This document shows, one piece after another, positions 18,314 through 27,227 of a stretch of DNA of 64,000 nucleotides. The notes under the pieces were generated by a model. The model did no database searches. It was given only the letters and a program-made list of their open reading frames with translations, and was not told the DNA's origin. A program made the position numbers and the translations under genes. The number at the start of each line of letters is the position of its first letter. The stretch's first letter is position 1. This DNA is from Thalassospira marina (GTDB lineage Bacteria; Pseudomonadota; Alphaproteobacteria; Rhodospirillales; Thalassospiraceae): the NCBI RefSeq assembly GCF_002844375.1, contig NZ_CP024199.1, forward strand, positions 1 through 64,000, given 5' to 3'.

Positions 18314-18988
18314 TCAGCCAAGCCTTACGGAAAGCTCGACATCTTCGTCGAAAGGCAGCGACATATAGCCCTGTGCGGGGGAACGCACGATTTCAAGGTA
18401 ATCCGGGCAATAATCGACATTATCGGCGAAAATTAGGGCACCCGGTGCCAGGTGTTTTTCCACCAGCGCCAGGATCTCGGAGTAAATGGCCTTGGCCCCA
18501 TCAAGCAGCAACAGGTCAATGGATTCCGGCAATTCGTCAGCCAGGGTTTGCAGTGCATCACCCTGGCGGATTTCAACCAGGTCAAGCAGGCCTGCTTCGG
18601 CAAGATTGTCGCGTGCACGGACCAGTTTGGATGGTTCAAATTCTGTCGTCAGCAGGTGTCCGCCGCCATTATCGCGCAGCGCCGATGCCAGATGGATGGT
18701 TGAAATGCCAAAGGATGTGCCAAATTCAACAATCGTTTTTGCCCCTGAACTACGTGCCAGCATGTAAAGCAGGATGCCGGTCTGGCGCGAAACGGGCAGT
18801 GCCAGGTTTTTAAGCTGGCCGTATAAATCCAGATATTCGGTTTTGCTGCGCATCAGGCGTTCGCGTTCGTCCGTTCCCATCGTCGCAACGGCCGGGTCCG
18901 CCGATGGACGGGCATCTGCCGCTTCGGCAAACAGCCTGTCTAACAGCGGCGCAACGGGTGCGCTGGTCAGGGTGTTTATCGTCGTCAT
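18314..18988 (-). CDS. SAM-dependent O-methyltransferase (family 3 type)
   Basis: This is a 224-aa class I methyltransferase. It has the SAM-binding glycine-rich loop VEFGTSFGISTIHLASAL, the acidic residue ending strand 2 (TTEFEPSK), a strand-4 motif DLLLLDGAK, and a late FADNVDY. This layout matches the catechol O-methyltransferase-like family 3, which methylates small phenolic or polyketide acceptors. ATG start with GGAG nine bases upstream. It diverges from a TetR gene (93-base gap), which probably represses it. The substrate is unknown. Confidence 0.85.
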   Translation of the reverse strand: MTTINTLTSAPVAPLLDRLFAEAADARPSADPAVATMGTDERERLMRSKTEYLDLYGQLKNLALPVSRQTGILLYMLARSSGAKTIVEFGTSFGISTIHLASALRDNGGGHLLTTEFEPSKLVRARDNLAEAGLLDLVEIRQGDALQTLADELPESIDLLLLDGAKAIYSEILALVEKHLAPGALIFADNVDYCPDYLEIVRSPAQGYMSLPFDEDVELSVRLG

Positions 18989-19081
18989 TCATTTCTCCGG
19001 TTTGTTCGGGCGCGGTTTTGCGCTAGAAATAAAAATACGACGGATTATTCACATTTCATATTCGCATTGGCAGACCCACCT

Positions 19082-19726
19082 ATGAGCAAACCCGAAAAAG
19101 CCCGGATTTCCTTGCGTAAGCAGCCCCAGCAGGCTCGATCAGCCGACCTTGTTGCCACCATTCTGGAGGCGGCTACTCAGGTTTTGGCGCAGGAGGGCGC
19201 GCAGCGTTTTACAACCGCACGGGTTGCTGAAAAGGCCGGTGTCAGCATCGGGTCGCTTTATCAGTATTTTCCCAACAAGGCGGCAATCCTGTTTCGCCTG
19301 CAAAGTGACGAGTGGCAGCAAACCCATGGCCTGTTGCTTGATATCCTGAAAGATACCGGCCAGGCACCCTTGGCGCGGTTGCGTGCGCTGGTGCATGCCT
19401 TTGTCATTTCCGAATGCGAGGAAGCCGACATGCGCGTGGCACTAAGCGATGCCGCACCGCTTTACCGCGATGCCCCCGAAGCACACGAGGCGCGCGCCAA
19501 GGGAAGCCGGGCGATGATGGAATTTCTGGCCGAAATCCTGCCTGATTGCCCGGTAAAAACCCGTGAACTGGCAAGTGGCCTGATTTCAACAACACTCAGT
19601 TCGGTGGGGAAAAGCTTTTCGGAAACACCGCGCAGTGTGGATGAAATTCAAACCTATGCCGATGCCCTTGCCGATATGCTGTGCGGCTATGTTGCAAGCC
19701 TTGCCATTCGCGTTGAATGGGATTGA
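19082..19726 (+). CDS. TetR-family transcriptional regulator
   Basis: This is a 214-aa regulator with an N-terminal TetR helix-turn-helix (ILEAATQVLAQEGAQRFTTARVAEKAGVSIGSLYQYFPNK pattern) and a variable helical ligand domain. I use the ATG at 19082, which begins just before the basic stretch leading to the DNA-binding domain. It diverges from the O-methyltransferase gene, the usual arrangement for a repressor and its target. The ligand is unknown. The PBP-like gene downstream is 144 bases away and probably separate. Confidence 0.88.
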   Translation: MSKPEKARISLRKQPQQARSADLVATILEAATQVLAQEGAQRFTTARVAEKAGVSIGSLYQYFPNKAAILFRLQSDEWQQTHGLLLDILKDTGQAPLARLRALVHAFVISECEEADMRVALSDAAPLYRDAPEAHEARAKGSRAMMEFLAEILPDCPVKTRELASGLISTTLSSVGKSFSETPRSVDEIQTYADALADMLCGYVASLAIRVEWD

Positions 19727-19870
19727 TCCCGTAAAACGCGAAGATACGCACCAATACGCAGGGTTGGCCGGAAGAATGGCGGGGCGGAAACGGTTTTGCT
19801 ACTATTTGTTAAGCCATTGAGCGTTTACTCACAAAAGCAAAATAAACCTGCGATATGAGCGGATTGGGAC

Positions 19871-21805
19871 GTGGACGAAAATAACCAGACCAGAAAAAGC
19901 GGCGCCGTTGCGGCACAGGCCGCGCTGCAGGAAATTGAAGAACGCCGTTTGCGCGAAATCCGCCGGCGCAAAAGGCGCATCCGGCTGGCAATTGCGTCGG
20001 TCGTTTTGCTGGTTCTGGGAACCATATCCACCGTTGTCACCCTGTCCATTCAGACGCAGCTTGATTTCAGCCGCAAGGCAGACCGCAGCCCCGATGTGCA
20101 GATTGCCGGTTTTGACGGCACCATCATCAAGAATGTTCAGGGCCATTACAGTCAGGATGTATCGTTAATAACGTTTCCGAAACGTTTGCAGGGTGTGTTC
20201 ATTGCCGCATCTGACCCCGGTTTTTATCACCACTTTGGCGCAAGCCTGGGCGATGTAACGCGCATTTTTTCTGGCACGGACGTTCCCGGTTCGACCATCA
20301 CCATGAAGGTGGCGCGCAGTTTCTTTCAGGTGCCTGATAGTGGCACAGTGCGTAACCTTGAAGAATTGCTGGTCGCCTTATGGCTGGAAGCCCGGTTTGA
20401 TAAGGACACCATCCTGCGGTCCTATCTGGAGCGCGCCTATGTCGGATCGGGTATATTTGGCATTACGGCGGCATCACGCATTTTATATGGTGTTCCCGCC
20501 CATGAAATGACGCTGCATCAGGCCGCCGTTCTGGCCGCAGCAATGAATGATCCGATCAATCTTAATCCGTTGCATTTTCCAACCGCATCGGCCCATGCGG
20601 CCAATATTGTGCTTCAGGAAATGGCAACGTTAAAAATGATCGAGCCGGAACAGATTTCGGCCCTGTCGCGTACCGTGCCGCAACTCGCCCCGCGCATTCG
20701 CGAAGATGGCTATTCGCAATATGTGATCGACCTTGTAATGGATGAAGTCGCACGGCGCGTTGGCTATACCAGTAAGGATTTGCGCGTTGTTACCAGCATT
20801 GATACCCGGCTTCAATCCATGGCGGAAGACGCGGTAAGCGAGGTTAGCCGCCTGCGCCTGAAACCGCGCGGCGCCGACCAGGCCGCGTTACTGTCGATCA
20901 GCCCGGATGGCCGGGTACGGGCAATGGTTGGCGGCACACAATATGACCCGATGTCACGAAACCGTGCCTGGAATGTGCGCCATTATCCGGGCCGTATGAT
21001 CAAGATCCTGCCCTATTATTACGCCCTGAACGAAAACCCGGACCCTGCCCAGTGGGTGCCCGATACCCGCAAGGAAGTCGAAGGCTGGAAACCGGTTAAC
21101 CCGGACCGGCAATATCGCGGCCAGGTGTCGCTGCGCGATGCCTTTGCCCGCGATGTAAACACGGTGCCTGTCGAACTGACCCATAAATTCGGGTTGGATA
21201 ACATGCGCGATTTTGCCGAAAATATTGGCATTGAAAGCCCGCTTTCCGACGATATCCGCACCGTGGTTGGCCTTGATGCCGTGACCTTGCCCGATATTGC
21301 GCGCCTGCATGTGCTTTCGCTAAATGGTGGCATTTCACCTGATGTAACGCTGATCAATGCCATCCGTTCAACGGGCGAAGGCCAGCCGCTGCTTTATCAG
21401 CGGGTGGTGCGCGAACAGGAAAAAATGCTGACTGATGAAGCCATGCTGGCCGTAAACAGCATGCTGGCCGGTGTGACCGACCCGCAGGTGCGCCTGGACC
21501 GGCCCTTTGTCGGTTTTGGGGCCCTGGCCGGGCGTGGCAGTGATGCATGGTTTGCGGGTTTTACCGCCGATCTTTACACCGTTGTCTGGGTGGGAAATGA
21601 CGATAAAAGCCGCGCGCCCGCCATTCGCCCGGATGTCGAGGTGGCGTCGCTTTGGCGGTTATTCATGCTTGATGCATCGCAGGGTTTTTCGATCCGTTCG
21701 GTCGCACGGGGAACAAGCCAGCGTCTGGTTGAACAGGATGGCGTAACCGACATGTGGAAACGCAACTGGATTGACCCGAACCCGCCGTTGCAAAACGCGC
21801 AATAA
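19871..21805 (+). CDS. Class A PBP paralogue lacking catalytic residues
   Basis: This is a 644-aa intact frame with the layout of a bifunctional penicillin-binding protein: a basic cytoplasmic tail, one membrane anchor (residues about 38-60), a GT51 transglycosylase domain and a transpeptidase domain. Compared with the intact PBP1A downstream, the GT catalytic glutamate is Ser114 (SDPGFYHHFG instead of EDRRFYQHFG), and the GGSTITQQ loop reads PGSTITMK (139-146). The second GT glutamate (Glu164) is kept. In the transpeptidase domain the nucleophile is Arg375 (PGRMIK instead of PGSVFK), SxN is D428-V-N430, and the KTG strand is missing near residue 554. The frame has no internal stop and keeps the fold's other landmarks, so I read it as a maintained pseudoenzyme, perhaps a scaffold or regulator. 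GTG start with a weak ribosome site. Confidence 0.88.
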   Translation: MDENNQTRKSGAVAAQAALQEIEERRLREIRRRKRRIRLAIASVVLLVLGTISTVVTLSIQTQLDFSRKADRSPDVQIAGFDGTIIKNVQGHYSQDVSLITFPKRLQGVFIAASDPGFYHHFGASLGDVTRIFSGTDVPGSTITMKVARSFFQVPDSGTVRNLEELLVALWLEARFDKDTILRSYLERAYVGSGIFGITAASRILYGVPAHEMTLHQAAVLAAAMNDPINLNPLHFPTASAHAANIVLQEMATLKMIEPEQISALSRTVPQLAPRIREDGYSQYVIDLVMDEVARRVGYTSKDLRVVTSIDTRLQSMAEDAVSEVSRLRLKPRGADQAALLSISPDGRVRAMVGGTQYDPMSRNRAWNVRHYPGRMIKILPYYYALNENPDPAQWVPDTRKEVEGWKPVNPDRQYRGQVSLRDAFARDVNTVPVELTHKFGLDNMRDFAENIGIESPLSDDIRTVVGLDAVTLPDIARLHVLSLNGGISPDVTLINAIRSTGEGQPLLYQRVVREQEKMLTDEAMLAVNSMLAGVTDPQVRLDRPFVGFGALAGRGSDAWFAGFTADLYTVVWVGNDDKSRAPAIRPDVEVASLWRLFMLDASQGFSIRSVARGTSQRLVEQDGVTDMWKRNWIDPNPPLQNAQ

Positions 21806-22287
21806 GGCATTAGCGGGCGGCAACAGGCGGGCTTTGCAAATGACGCCCCGGGCCTTCCCGTTGCTGACCGCCTTGGGATTGCAAAGGGAGAAATACACTT
21901 CGGGGTTTAATTATTCAAAATTTTGATCATCTTTCGGGCGTGTGTGCTAAGCTGACCCGGTTTTGGGGGCGAGGGGTACTGTGCCGGGCGCTGCACATCA
22001 ATGTGATGACGCTGGCCTGTCTGGGCAGTAAATATCTTCAAGACATCGAAAGGTGATTGTGCGATGAAGGCCATCCGGTTTTCGGCGCAGAAACCAGCCT
22101 GCAATTTTTCACGGCCCGGCGCGTGGTTGTGGTGACTTGCACCTGTGGCTGATGCCCTTTATGCGGGGTGTTGGCAGTGGCTGGTGATGTGTTGCCCAGA
22201 TTATTGCATTTGCCACCTTTGGGATTTCCCGTATCGGCGAGCTTTTTTCATGCCCGTTTGCGATGAATTCAGGTTTTGAGGACGATT
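21806..22287 (+). other. Non-coding gap between the two PBP genes
   Basis: This stretch of 482 bases has no open frame I can support. It contains an AT-rich patch (about 21907-21935) and a run of short out-of-frame starts without family resemblance. No terminator hairpin with a T tract was found. It probably carries the promoter of the downstream PBP1A gene, though no convincing -35/-10 pair stands out. Confidence 0.5.
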
Positions 22288-24294
22288 TTGGCCAAGCGAC
22301 CCACCCGTAACAGTTCCACGCCAGCCCGACGCCGGGCACCGCGTAAAACCGGTGGGCGTACACCTTCGCGCGGGCGCCGTCGCGGCGGGCAGAAACGCTC
22401 CTTTGGGGCCATGTTGCTGGCCCTGGTGCCGCGCCCGATGATGATTGCGCGCATCATGGTGGTGCTGGCGATATGGTCGGTGGTGCTGTGTGGTGGTCTG
22501 GTGGCCTATTATGGCTATGATTTAACCAGCAAAATCGATTTTGATGTTGCCACCCAGCGCAAGCCGCTGGTGCGGATCATGAGTGTTGATGGTGTCAACC
22601 TTGCCAATTACGGCGACCGTTACGGAAGCCCGGTTGAAGTGGGTGATTTGCCCGATTATGTCGGCCAGGCATTTGTATCGATTGAAGATCGCCGCTTTTA
22701 CCAGCATTTTGGCATTGATGTGATCGGCATTGCCCGGGCCTTTGTTAAAAATATCTGGCGGGGGCGCATTGCCGAAGGCGGCAGCACGATTACCCAGCAG
22801 CTTGCCAAAAACCTGTTTCTTTCGCCCGAACGCAGCTATGGCCGCAAGGTCGAGGAAGTTTTGCTGTCGCTGTGGCTGGAAATCAAATTCAGCAAACGGC
22901 AAATCCTGTCGCTGTATTTGAACCGCATTTATTTTGGTTCTGGCGTGTATGGCATTGATGCTGCGGCGCGCCAGTATTTTGGCGTCGACCCAAGGCGCCT
23001 GTCACTATATCAGGCGGCGGTGCTTGCTGGCCTGCCCAAGGCGCCAAGCCGCTATAACCCGCTGGTGTCCCCCAGCGAGGCGGCAAAACGTGCCAATCAG
23101 GTTATTGTCGCCATGCGCGATACCGGGGTTATTACCCGCCAGCAGGCCGAGGCCAACCAGTTTGATACGGTTTCGACATCATCGGCCGCAGCGCGCGGCG
23201 GGCCGAATGTGCGTTATTTCACCGACTGGATATTGGACCGCGTGACCGATTATGTTGGCTATCACGACCAGGATATGGTGGTTTACACCACGCTTGATTC
23301 CAACCTGCAGGCATCGGCAGAGGATGCCGTAAAGCGTGTACTGGGTAGCAAGGAAGCAAGCCGCCGTCGTGTATCGCAGGGCGCACTGGTTGCCATGACA
23401 CCCGACGGATCGGTGCGGGCTATGGTTGGCGGCAAGAATTTCTTCCAAAGCCAGTATAACCGCGTTACCCAGGCAAAACGCCAGCCGGGGTCGGTGTTCA
23501 AGCTGTTTGTGTATCTGGCCGCACTTGAAGATGACATGCGCGCCGATGACTGGATGCGCGATGAACCCTATAGCGTGAATGGCTGGAGCCCGCGCAACTT
23601 TGACCGCCAGCATCACGGCACCATGTCGCTGCGTGATGCGGTGGCGTCGTCCAATAACGTGATTGCCGTTGAAGTCGCGATGAAAACCGGTTTGGACCAT
23701 GTCATCGATATGGCCCACAAACTTGGCGTGTCATCCAATCTGCCTGCTGAACCCAGCCTGGCGCTGGGCACCAGCGAAGTGACCTTGCTGGAAATGACCA
23801 ATGCCTATGCGGTGGTGTCCAATGGTGGCTTTAACATTATCCCTCATGCGATTTCCAAAATCGTCGGCCAGGATGGCAAGGTTCTTTATGAACGCGAAGG
23901 CGGTTATCTGACGCGGGTTTTAAACCCGGTTACTGCTGGCGAAATGAACAATATGCTCGCAGCCGTAATGGCAAAGGGCACGGGTAAAAATGCCCTGCTG
24001 GACCGCCCGGCGGCGGGTAAAACCGGCACCACATCGGATTACCGCGATGCTTGGTTTGTTGGCTATACCGCCGATCTGGTGGCCGGGGTATGGATGGGCA
24101 ATGACAATGGTTCCCCGATGGAGGAAGTCACCGGGGGTGGCCTGCCTGCGGAAATGTGGAAATCCTTTATGCTGCATGCCCATCAGGATATGCCGGTGCG
24201 CTCGCTCGGCAAGGCGGCATTGATGCGCGCCATTCGCATGGGCGAGGATGACAGCTGGAAAAAGTTCAATTCCGGCTTTAGCGGCGGGCGTTAA
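22288..24294 (+). CDS. Penicillin-binding protein 1A-type, bifunctional
   Basis: This is a class A PBP of about 668 aa that polymerises lipid II and crosslinks peptidoglycan. It has a basic tail, a membrane anchor, and a GT51 domain with SIEDRRFYQHFG and EGGSTITQQLAKNLF. The transpeptidase domain has SxxK (PGSVFK), SxN (SSN) and KTG (AGKTGTTSDYRDAWF), at about residues 402, 454 and 578. All catalytic residues are present. I start at TTG 22288, set five bases behind GAGGA. A TTG at 22276 is possible. It is a little shorter than E. coli PBP1a and lacks the inserted OB-type domain. The paralogue upstream (19871) is catalytically dead by sequence. Confidence 0.93.
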   Translation: MAKRPTRNSSTPARRRAPRKTGGRTPSRGRRRGGQKRSFGAMLLALVPRPMMIARIMVVLAIWSVVLCGGLVAYYGYDLTSKIDFDVATQRKPLVRIMSVDGVNLANYGDRYGSPVEVGDLPDYVGQAFVSIEDRRFYQHFGIDVIGIARAFVKNIWRGRIAEGGSTITQQLAKNLFLSPERSYGRKVEEVLLSLWLEIKFSKRQILSLYLNRIYFGSGVYGIDAAARQYFGVDPRRLSLYQAAVLAGLPKAPSRYNPLVSPSEAAKRANQVIVAMRDTGVITRQQAEANQFDTVSTSSAAARGGPNVRYFTDWILDRVTDYVGYHDQDMVVYTTLDSNLQASAEDAVKRVLGSKEASRRRVSQGALVAMTPDGSVRAMVGGKNFFQSQYNRVTQAKRQPGSVFKLFVYLAALEDDMRADDWMRDEPYSVNGWSPRNFDRQHHGTMSLRDAVASSNNVIAVEVAMKTGLDHVIDMAHKLGVSSNLPAEPSLALGTSEVTLLEMTNAYAVVSNGGFNIIPHAISKIVGQDGKVLYEREGGYLTRVLNPVTAGEMNNMLAAVMAKGTGKNALLDRPAAGKTGTTSDYRDAWFVGYTADLVAGVWMGNDNGSPMEEVTGGGLPAEMWKSFMLHAHQDMPVRSLGKAALMRAIRMGEDDSWKKFNSGFSGGR

Positions 24295-24310
24295 AAGCAC
24301 TGCCTTTTAA

Positions 24311-24328
24311 AGGGCTTTGCCCTGTTTT
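24311..24328 (+). terminator. Short terminator after PBP1A gene
   Basis: AGGGC-TTT-GCCCT followed by GTTTT, 17 bases after the stop. The stem is only 5 bp, so its strength is uncertain. Confidence 0.5.
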
Positions 24329-24344
24329 GAAATTCCCCCGCCCT

Positions 24345-24382
24345 AAAAAAAAGGGCCGGATGCCATAAAGGGCGATCCGGCC
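24345..24382 (-). terminator. Terminator after argE (minus strand)
   Basis: Read on the minus strand, GGCCGGAT (24382-24375) pairs with ATCCGGCC (24361-24354) and runs directly into a T8 tract (24352-24345). It ends the tctCBA-argE transcript. Confidence 0.8.
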
Positions 24383-24395
24383 AAGGAAGGCAATG

Positions 24396-24426
24396 CCGGT
24401 TCCAGAAGGGAGTTGTCTGGAACCGG
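24396..24426. repeat. Perfect 11-bp inverted repeat
   Basis: CCGGTTCCAGA (24396-24406) and TCTGGAACCGG (24416-24426) are separated by 9 bases, in the 222-base gap between the convergent PBP1A and argE genes. No T run follows on either strand, so it is not a standard terminator. Confidence 0.7.
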
Positions 24427-24516
24427 TAGGAAGGCCTTGACGGTGCTTTGATCTGGGGTGGACGCGGGGAGGTGTCGTGAATCAGATCAAGGGGGTGTCA
24501 CTATGTCAAAGCCCCG

Positions 24517-25701
24517 TCAGGACGGTTGGGCAACCGCCTGACTGCCCAGCTTCTCCAGGAAAGCCAGGCATTCGTCGAGTTGGGAGATCTCGACAAATTC
24601 GTTGCGTTTGTGGGCCTGCGCGATCGAGCCGGGACCACAGATGATCGAGGGGATATTGCCCTGCTTTTCAAAGATCCCGCCTTCGGAACCATAGGAAACC
24701 TTGCCCGAAACATCGGCGATGATGTTTTTGACAAAGGCAAAGCTGTCCGCACCCGTGCAGTCACCCATGCCCGGATAATGAAAGATTTCTTCCCATTCAA
24801 AGCCGGTATCGGCTTCGCGGGCTTTCATTTCGCTTTCCAGCGTTTCGGTCACGCGCGCCTTGATCTGTTCGATCACGCTGGCGGCGTCATGGTCGGGCAG
24901 GTGGCGAATTTCAAAGGTGAATTCGCATTGATCGGGCGTCACATTGGTTGCCGTGCCGCCGGAAATGGTGGTGGTCAGCATGGTGCTGTGGGGCACGGTG
25001 AAATCATGGTCAAACGGGCCATTGGTTTCAAATTCGCGGGCGACATCGGAAATGATGGCAATGGCGCGCGATGCATATTCAATGGCATTGACGTGATGGG
25101 GCGCAAAGGACGAATGCCCGGCGGTACCCGTGACGGTCACACGCATGGAATATTTGCCCTTCTGGCCATTGATGACCTTCATTTCGGTCGGCTCGCCAAT
25201 AACGGCCAGACGCGGCGGATGATCGAGTTTTGCCAGATGATCCACCATGCTGCCAACACCAAGGCACCCCACTTCTTCGTCATAGGAAAGGCACAGGTGG
25301 AACGGAACCGCCAGGTCCTGTTTGACCAGTTCGGGCACCAGGGCAAGCACGCAGGCGGCAAAGCCTTTCATATCGGCCGTGCCACGGCCAAACAGCTTGC
25401 CGTCGCGTTCCGTCATATCAAAAGCCGGGCTTTGCCAGCCTTTTTCCAGGGCCGGCACCACATCGGTATGACCGGAAAGGACAATACCTGGCACATCCTT
25501 GGGGCCAATGGTGGCCAAAAGGTTGGCCTTTTCGCCTGTTTCATCGTGAAACAGGGTCGTTTCGATATCGTATTGTGCCAGGTAATCCTGCACATATGCG
25601 ATCAGGGCGAGATTCGAGTTCTTGCTGGTCGTGTCAAACGCCACCAGCTTGCCGAGGATATCAATGGCAAGATGCAGGCGGGACATGTTGGTTTGCGTCA
25701 T
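24517..25701 (-). CDS. argE: Acetylornithine deacetylase / M20 amidohydrolase
   Basis: This is a 394-aa zinc-dependent M20 peptidase-family deacetylase that removes an N-acetyl group from acetylornithine or related N-acyl amino acids. Metal and catalytic motifs are SGHTDVVPALEKGW, GRGTADMKGF, YDEEVGCLG, and VIGEPTEMKV. The dimerisation lid follows, with the GTAGHSSFAPHHVNAIEYA segment. The best match is ArgE. It lies only 23 bases behind tctA and shares its direction, so it is the last gene of a tricarboxylate-type transporter operon, away from argG and argDF. That context suggests processing of an imported N-acyl compound rather than, or as well as, arginine synthesis. Confidence 0.88.
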   Translation of the reverse strand: MTQTNMSRLHLAIDILGKLVAFDTTSKNSNLALIAYVQDYLAQYDIETTLFHDETGEKANLLATIGPKDVPGIVLSGHTDVVPALEKGWQSPAFDMTERDGKLFGRGTADMKGFAACVLALVPELVKQDLAVPFHLCLSYDEEVGCLGVGSMVDHLAKLDHPPRLAVIGEPTEMKVINGQKGKYSMRVTVTGTAGHSSFAPHHVNAIEYASRAIAIISDVAREFETNGPFDHDFTVPHSTMLTTTISGGTATNVTPDQCEFTFEIRHLPDHDAASVIEQIKARVTETLESEMKAREADTGFEWEEIFHYPGMGDCTGADSFAFVKNIIADVSGKVSYGSEGGIFEKQGNIPSIICGPGSIAQAHKRNEFVEISQLDECLAFLEKLGSQAVAQPS

Positions 25702-25724
25702 TTTTCAGCTTCTTGTGTCTCGAA

Positions 25725-27215
25725 TTAATTGGCGGCGCGGCTTGTGCTGCGCCATTTTTGCCATTCGCGGCGAATGGTCAGGGCCACGAACAGAATGGTC
25801 AGGGCAAAGAAGCCCCATGAAATCCAGGACTGGAAAAACACACCCAGATCACCGCGCGAAATCGCCAGCGACCGGCGCATATTGTCTTCAAACATCGGCC
25901 CAAGGATGAAGGCGATCAGGAAGGGAGCTGCGGGAATGTTCAGCACCATCATGACAAAGCCGACAATCCCCATCACCAGCAGCACGGCGACATCAAACGG
26001 GCTGGAAGCCACCGAATAAATGCCAAACACGCACAGAATAACGATACAGGGCAGCAGTACCTGCTGGGGAATACGCGAAATCTTGGCAAAGCCGCTGGCG
26101 GTAAGTTTGCCTGCGACAAACAGGAACAGCGAGCTGAACAGCATGCCGATAAACAGCGAATAAACTTCGCCGATATTGTTCTGGAACAGAAGCGGGCCGG
26201 GCGTAAGACCGTGGATCATGAAGGCACCCAGCATGACACCCGTAATCACGTCACCCGGAACACCAAGGGCGAGAAGCGGGATCATGGTGGCACCGCAGCA
26301 GCCATTATTGGCCGATTCCGATGCTGCAACGCCTTCAAGTTCGCCTTCGCCAAAGCGATCCCCGTTTTTCGAGGTGCGGCGCGCTTCGCTATAGGAGAAA
26401 AAGGCTGCGGTCGACGGGCCGATACCGGGGATAGCCCCCAGAACAACGCCAATCAGGCTGCCGCGAATGATCGATTTCAGGCTGCCGCGAAATTCCGACA
26501 TGGTCAGCCGGTTATCACCCAGTTTCATCGCCTGGGTGTTTTCTTCGGGCCGGAAAACCGCCAGCTTGATCATTTCAGGCAGGGCAAACAGGCCAATCAG
26601 CACCGGGACAACGCCAAGGCCGCTTTTCATATCTTCGCTAAGGGCAAAGCGGAACGAGCCATACATGTCCTCGCCAACGGTTGCCAGCAACAGACCAAGA
26701 CAGGCCGAAACAATACCAAGCAGCAGCGAACGGCCGGAAATGCTGGCAACGATGGTCAGCGAAAAGGCCATCAGCATGAAATATTCCGGTGGGCCGACAC
26801 GCAGGGCAAACATCGCCAGTGGGGCCGCCAGAAAGATCAGCGAAATGTTGGAAATAAAGTCGCCAATGCAGCTTGAAACCAGCGCCATATTCAGCGCCTT
26901 GCCGCCTTTGCCTTCACGGGCAAGCGGATAACCATCGAGAACCGTACAGGCCGCCGATGCGGTGCCTGGCGTTTTGATCAGAATGGCCGAAATTGACCCG
27001 CCATAGGTTGACCCCTTGTAAAGGGCAACCAGCAGCAGCAGGCTGGTGACAGGCGGCAGGTAAAAGGTAAAGGGCAGCGCCAGGGTGACAGCCATTGTGC
27101 CGGTCATGCCGGGGATGGCGCCGATAATGACCCCACCCCAGATCCCGGCGGCCATGGCGATGAAATTGGGCAGTGTCGCAACGGCGGCAAAGGCGCCTAG
27201 CAATTCATTCCACAT
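25725..27215 (-). CDS. tctA: Tripartite tricarboxylate transporter large permease TctA
   Basis: This is a 496-aa inner-membrane permease with about 12 segments, powered by an ion gradient. The two family signature repeats are visible: IIGAIPGMTGTMAVTLALPFTF with KGSTYGGSISAILIKTPGTASAACTVLDGYPLA, and later VVLGAIPGIGPSTAAFFSYSEARR. It works with TctB (start 13 bases away) and the periplasmic TctC. The solute may be a di- or tricarboxylate or, judging by the argE gene behind it, an N-acyl amino acid. Confidence 0.95.
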   Translation of the reverse strand: MWNELLGAFAAVATLPNFIAMAAGIWGGVIIGAIPGMTGTMAVTLALPFTFYLPPVTSLLLLVALYKGSTYGGSISAILIKTPGTASAACTVLDGYPLAREGKGGKALNMALVSSCIGDFISNISLIFLAAPLAMFALRVGPPEYFMLMAFSLTIVASISGRSLLLGIVSACLGLLLATVGEDMYGSFRFALSEDMKSGLGVVPVLIGLFALPEMIKLAVFRPEENTQAMKLGDNRLTMSEFRGSLKSIIRGSLIGVVLGAIPGIGPSTAAFFSYSEARRTSKNGDRFGEGELEGVAASESANNGCCGATMIPLLALGVPGDVITGVMLGAFMIHGLTPGPLLFQNNIGEVYSLFIGMLFSSLFLFVAGKLTASGFAKISRIPQQVLLPCIVILCVFGIYSVASSPFDVAVLLVMGIVGFVMMVLNIPAAPFLIAFILGPMFEDNMRRSLAISRGDLGVFFQSWISWGFFALTILFVALTIRREWQKWRSTSRAAN

Positions 27216-27227
27216 GGTATGTTCTCG

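Noticed and set aside
18171..18368. Open frames on the plus strand through the G11 tract
   Set aside because: Low-complexity translation and no homology. They run antisense to the O-methyltransferase end and its upstream gap.
19871..21805. Calling the first PBP gene a pseudogene
   Set aside because: It is 644 codons without stops or frameshifts, and fold-level conservation is retained. Only catalytic residues are changed, so it was kept as an intact coding gene.
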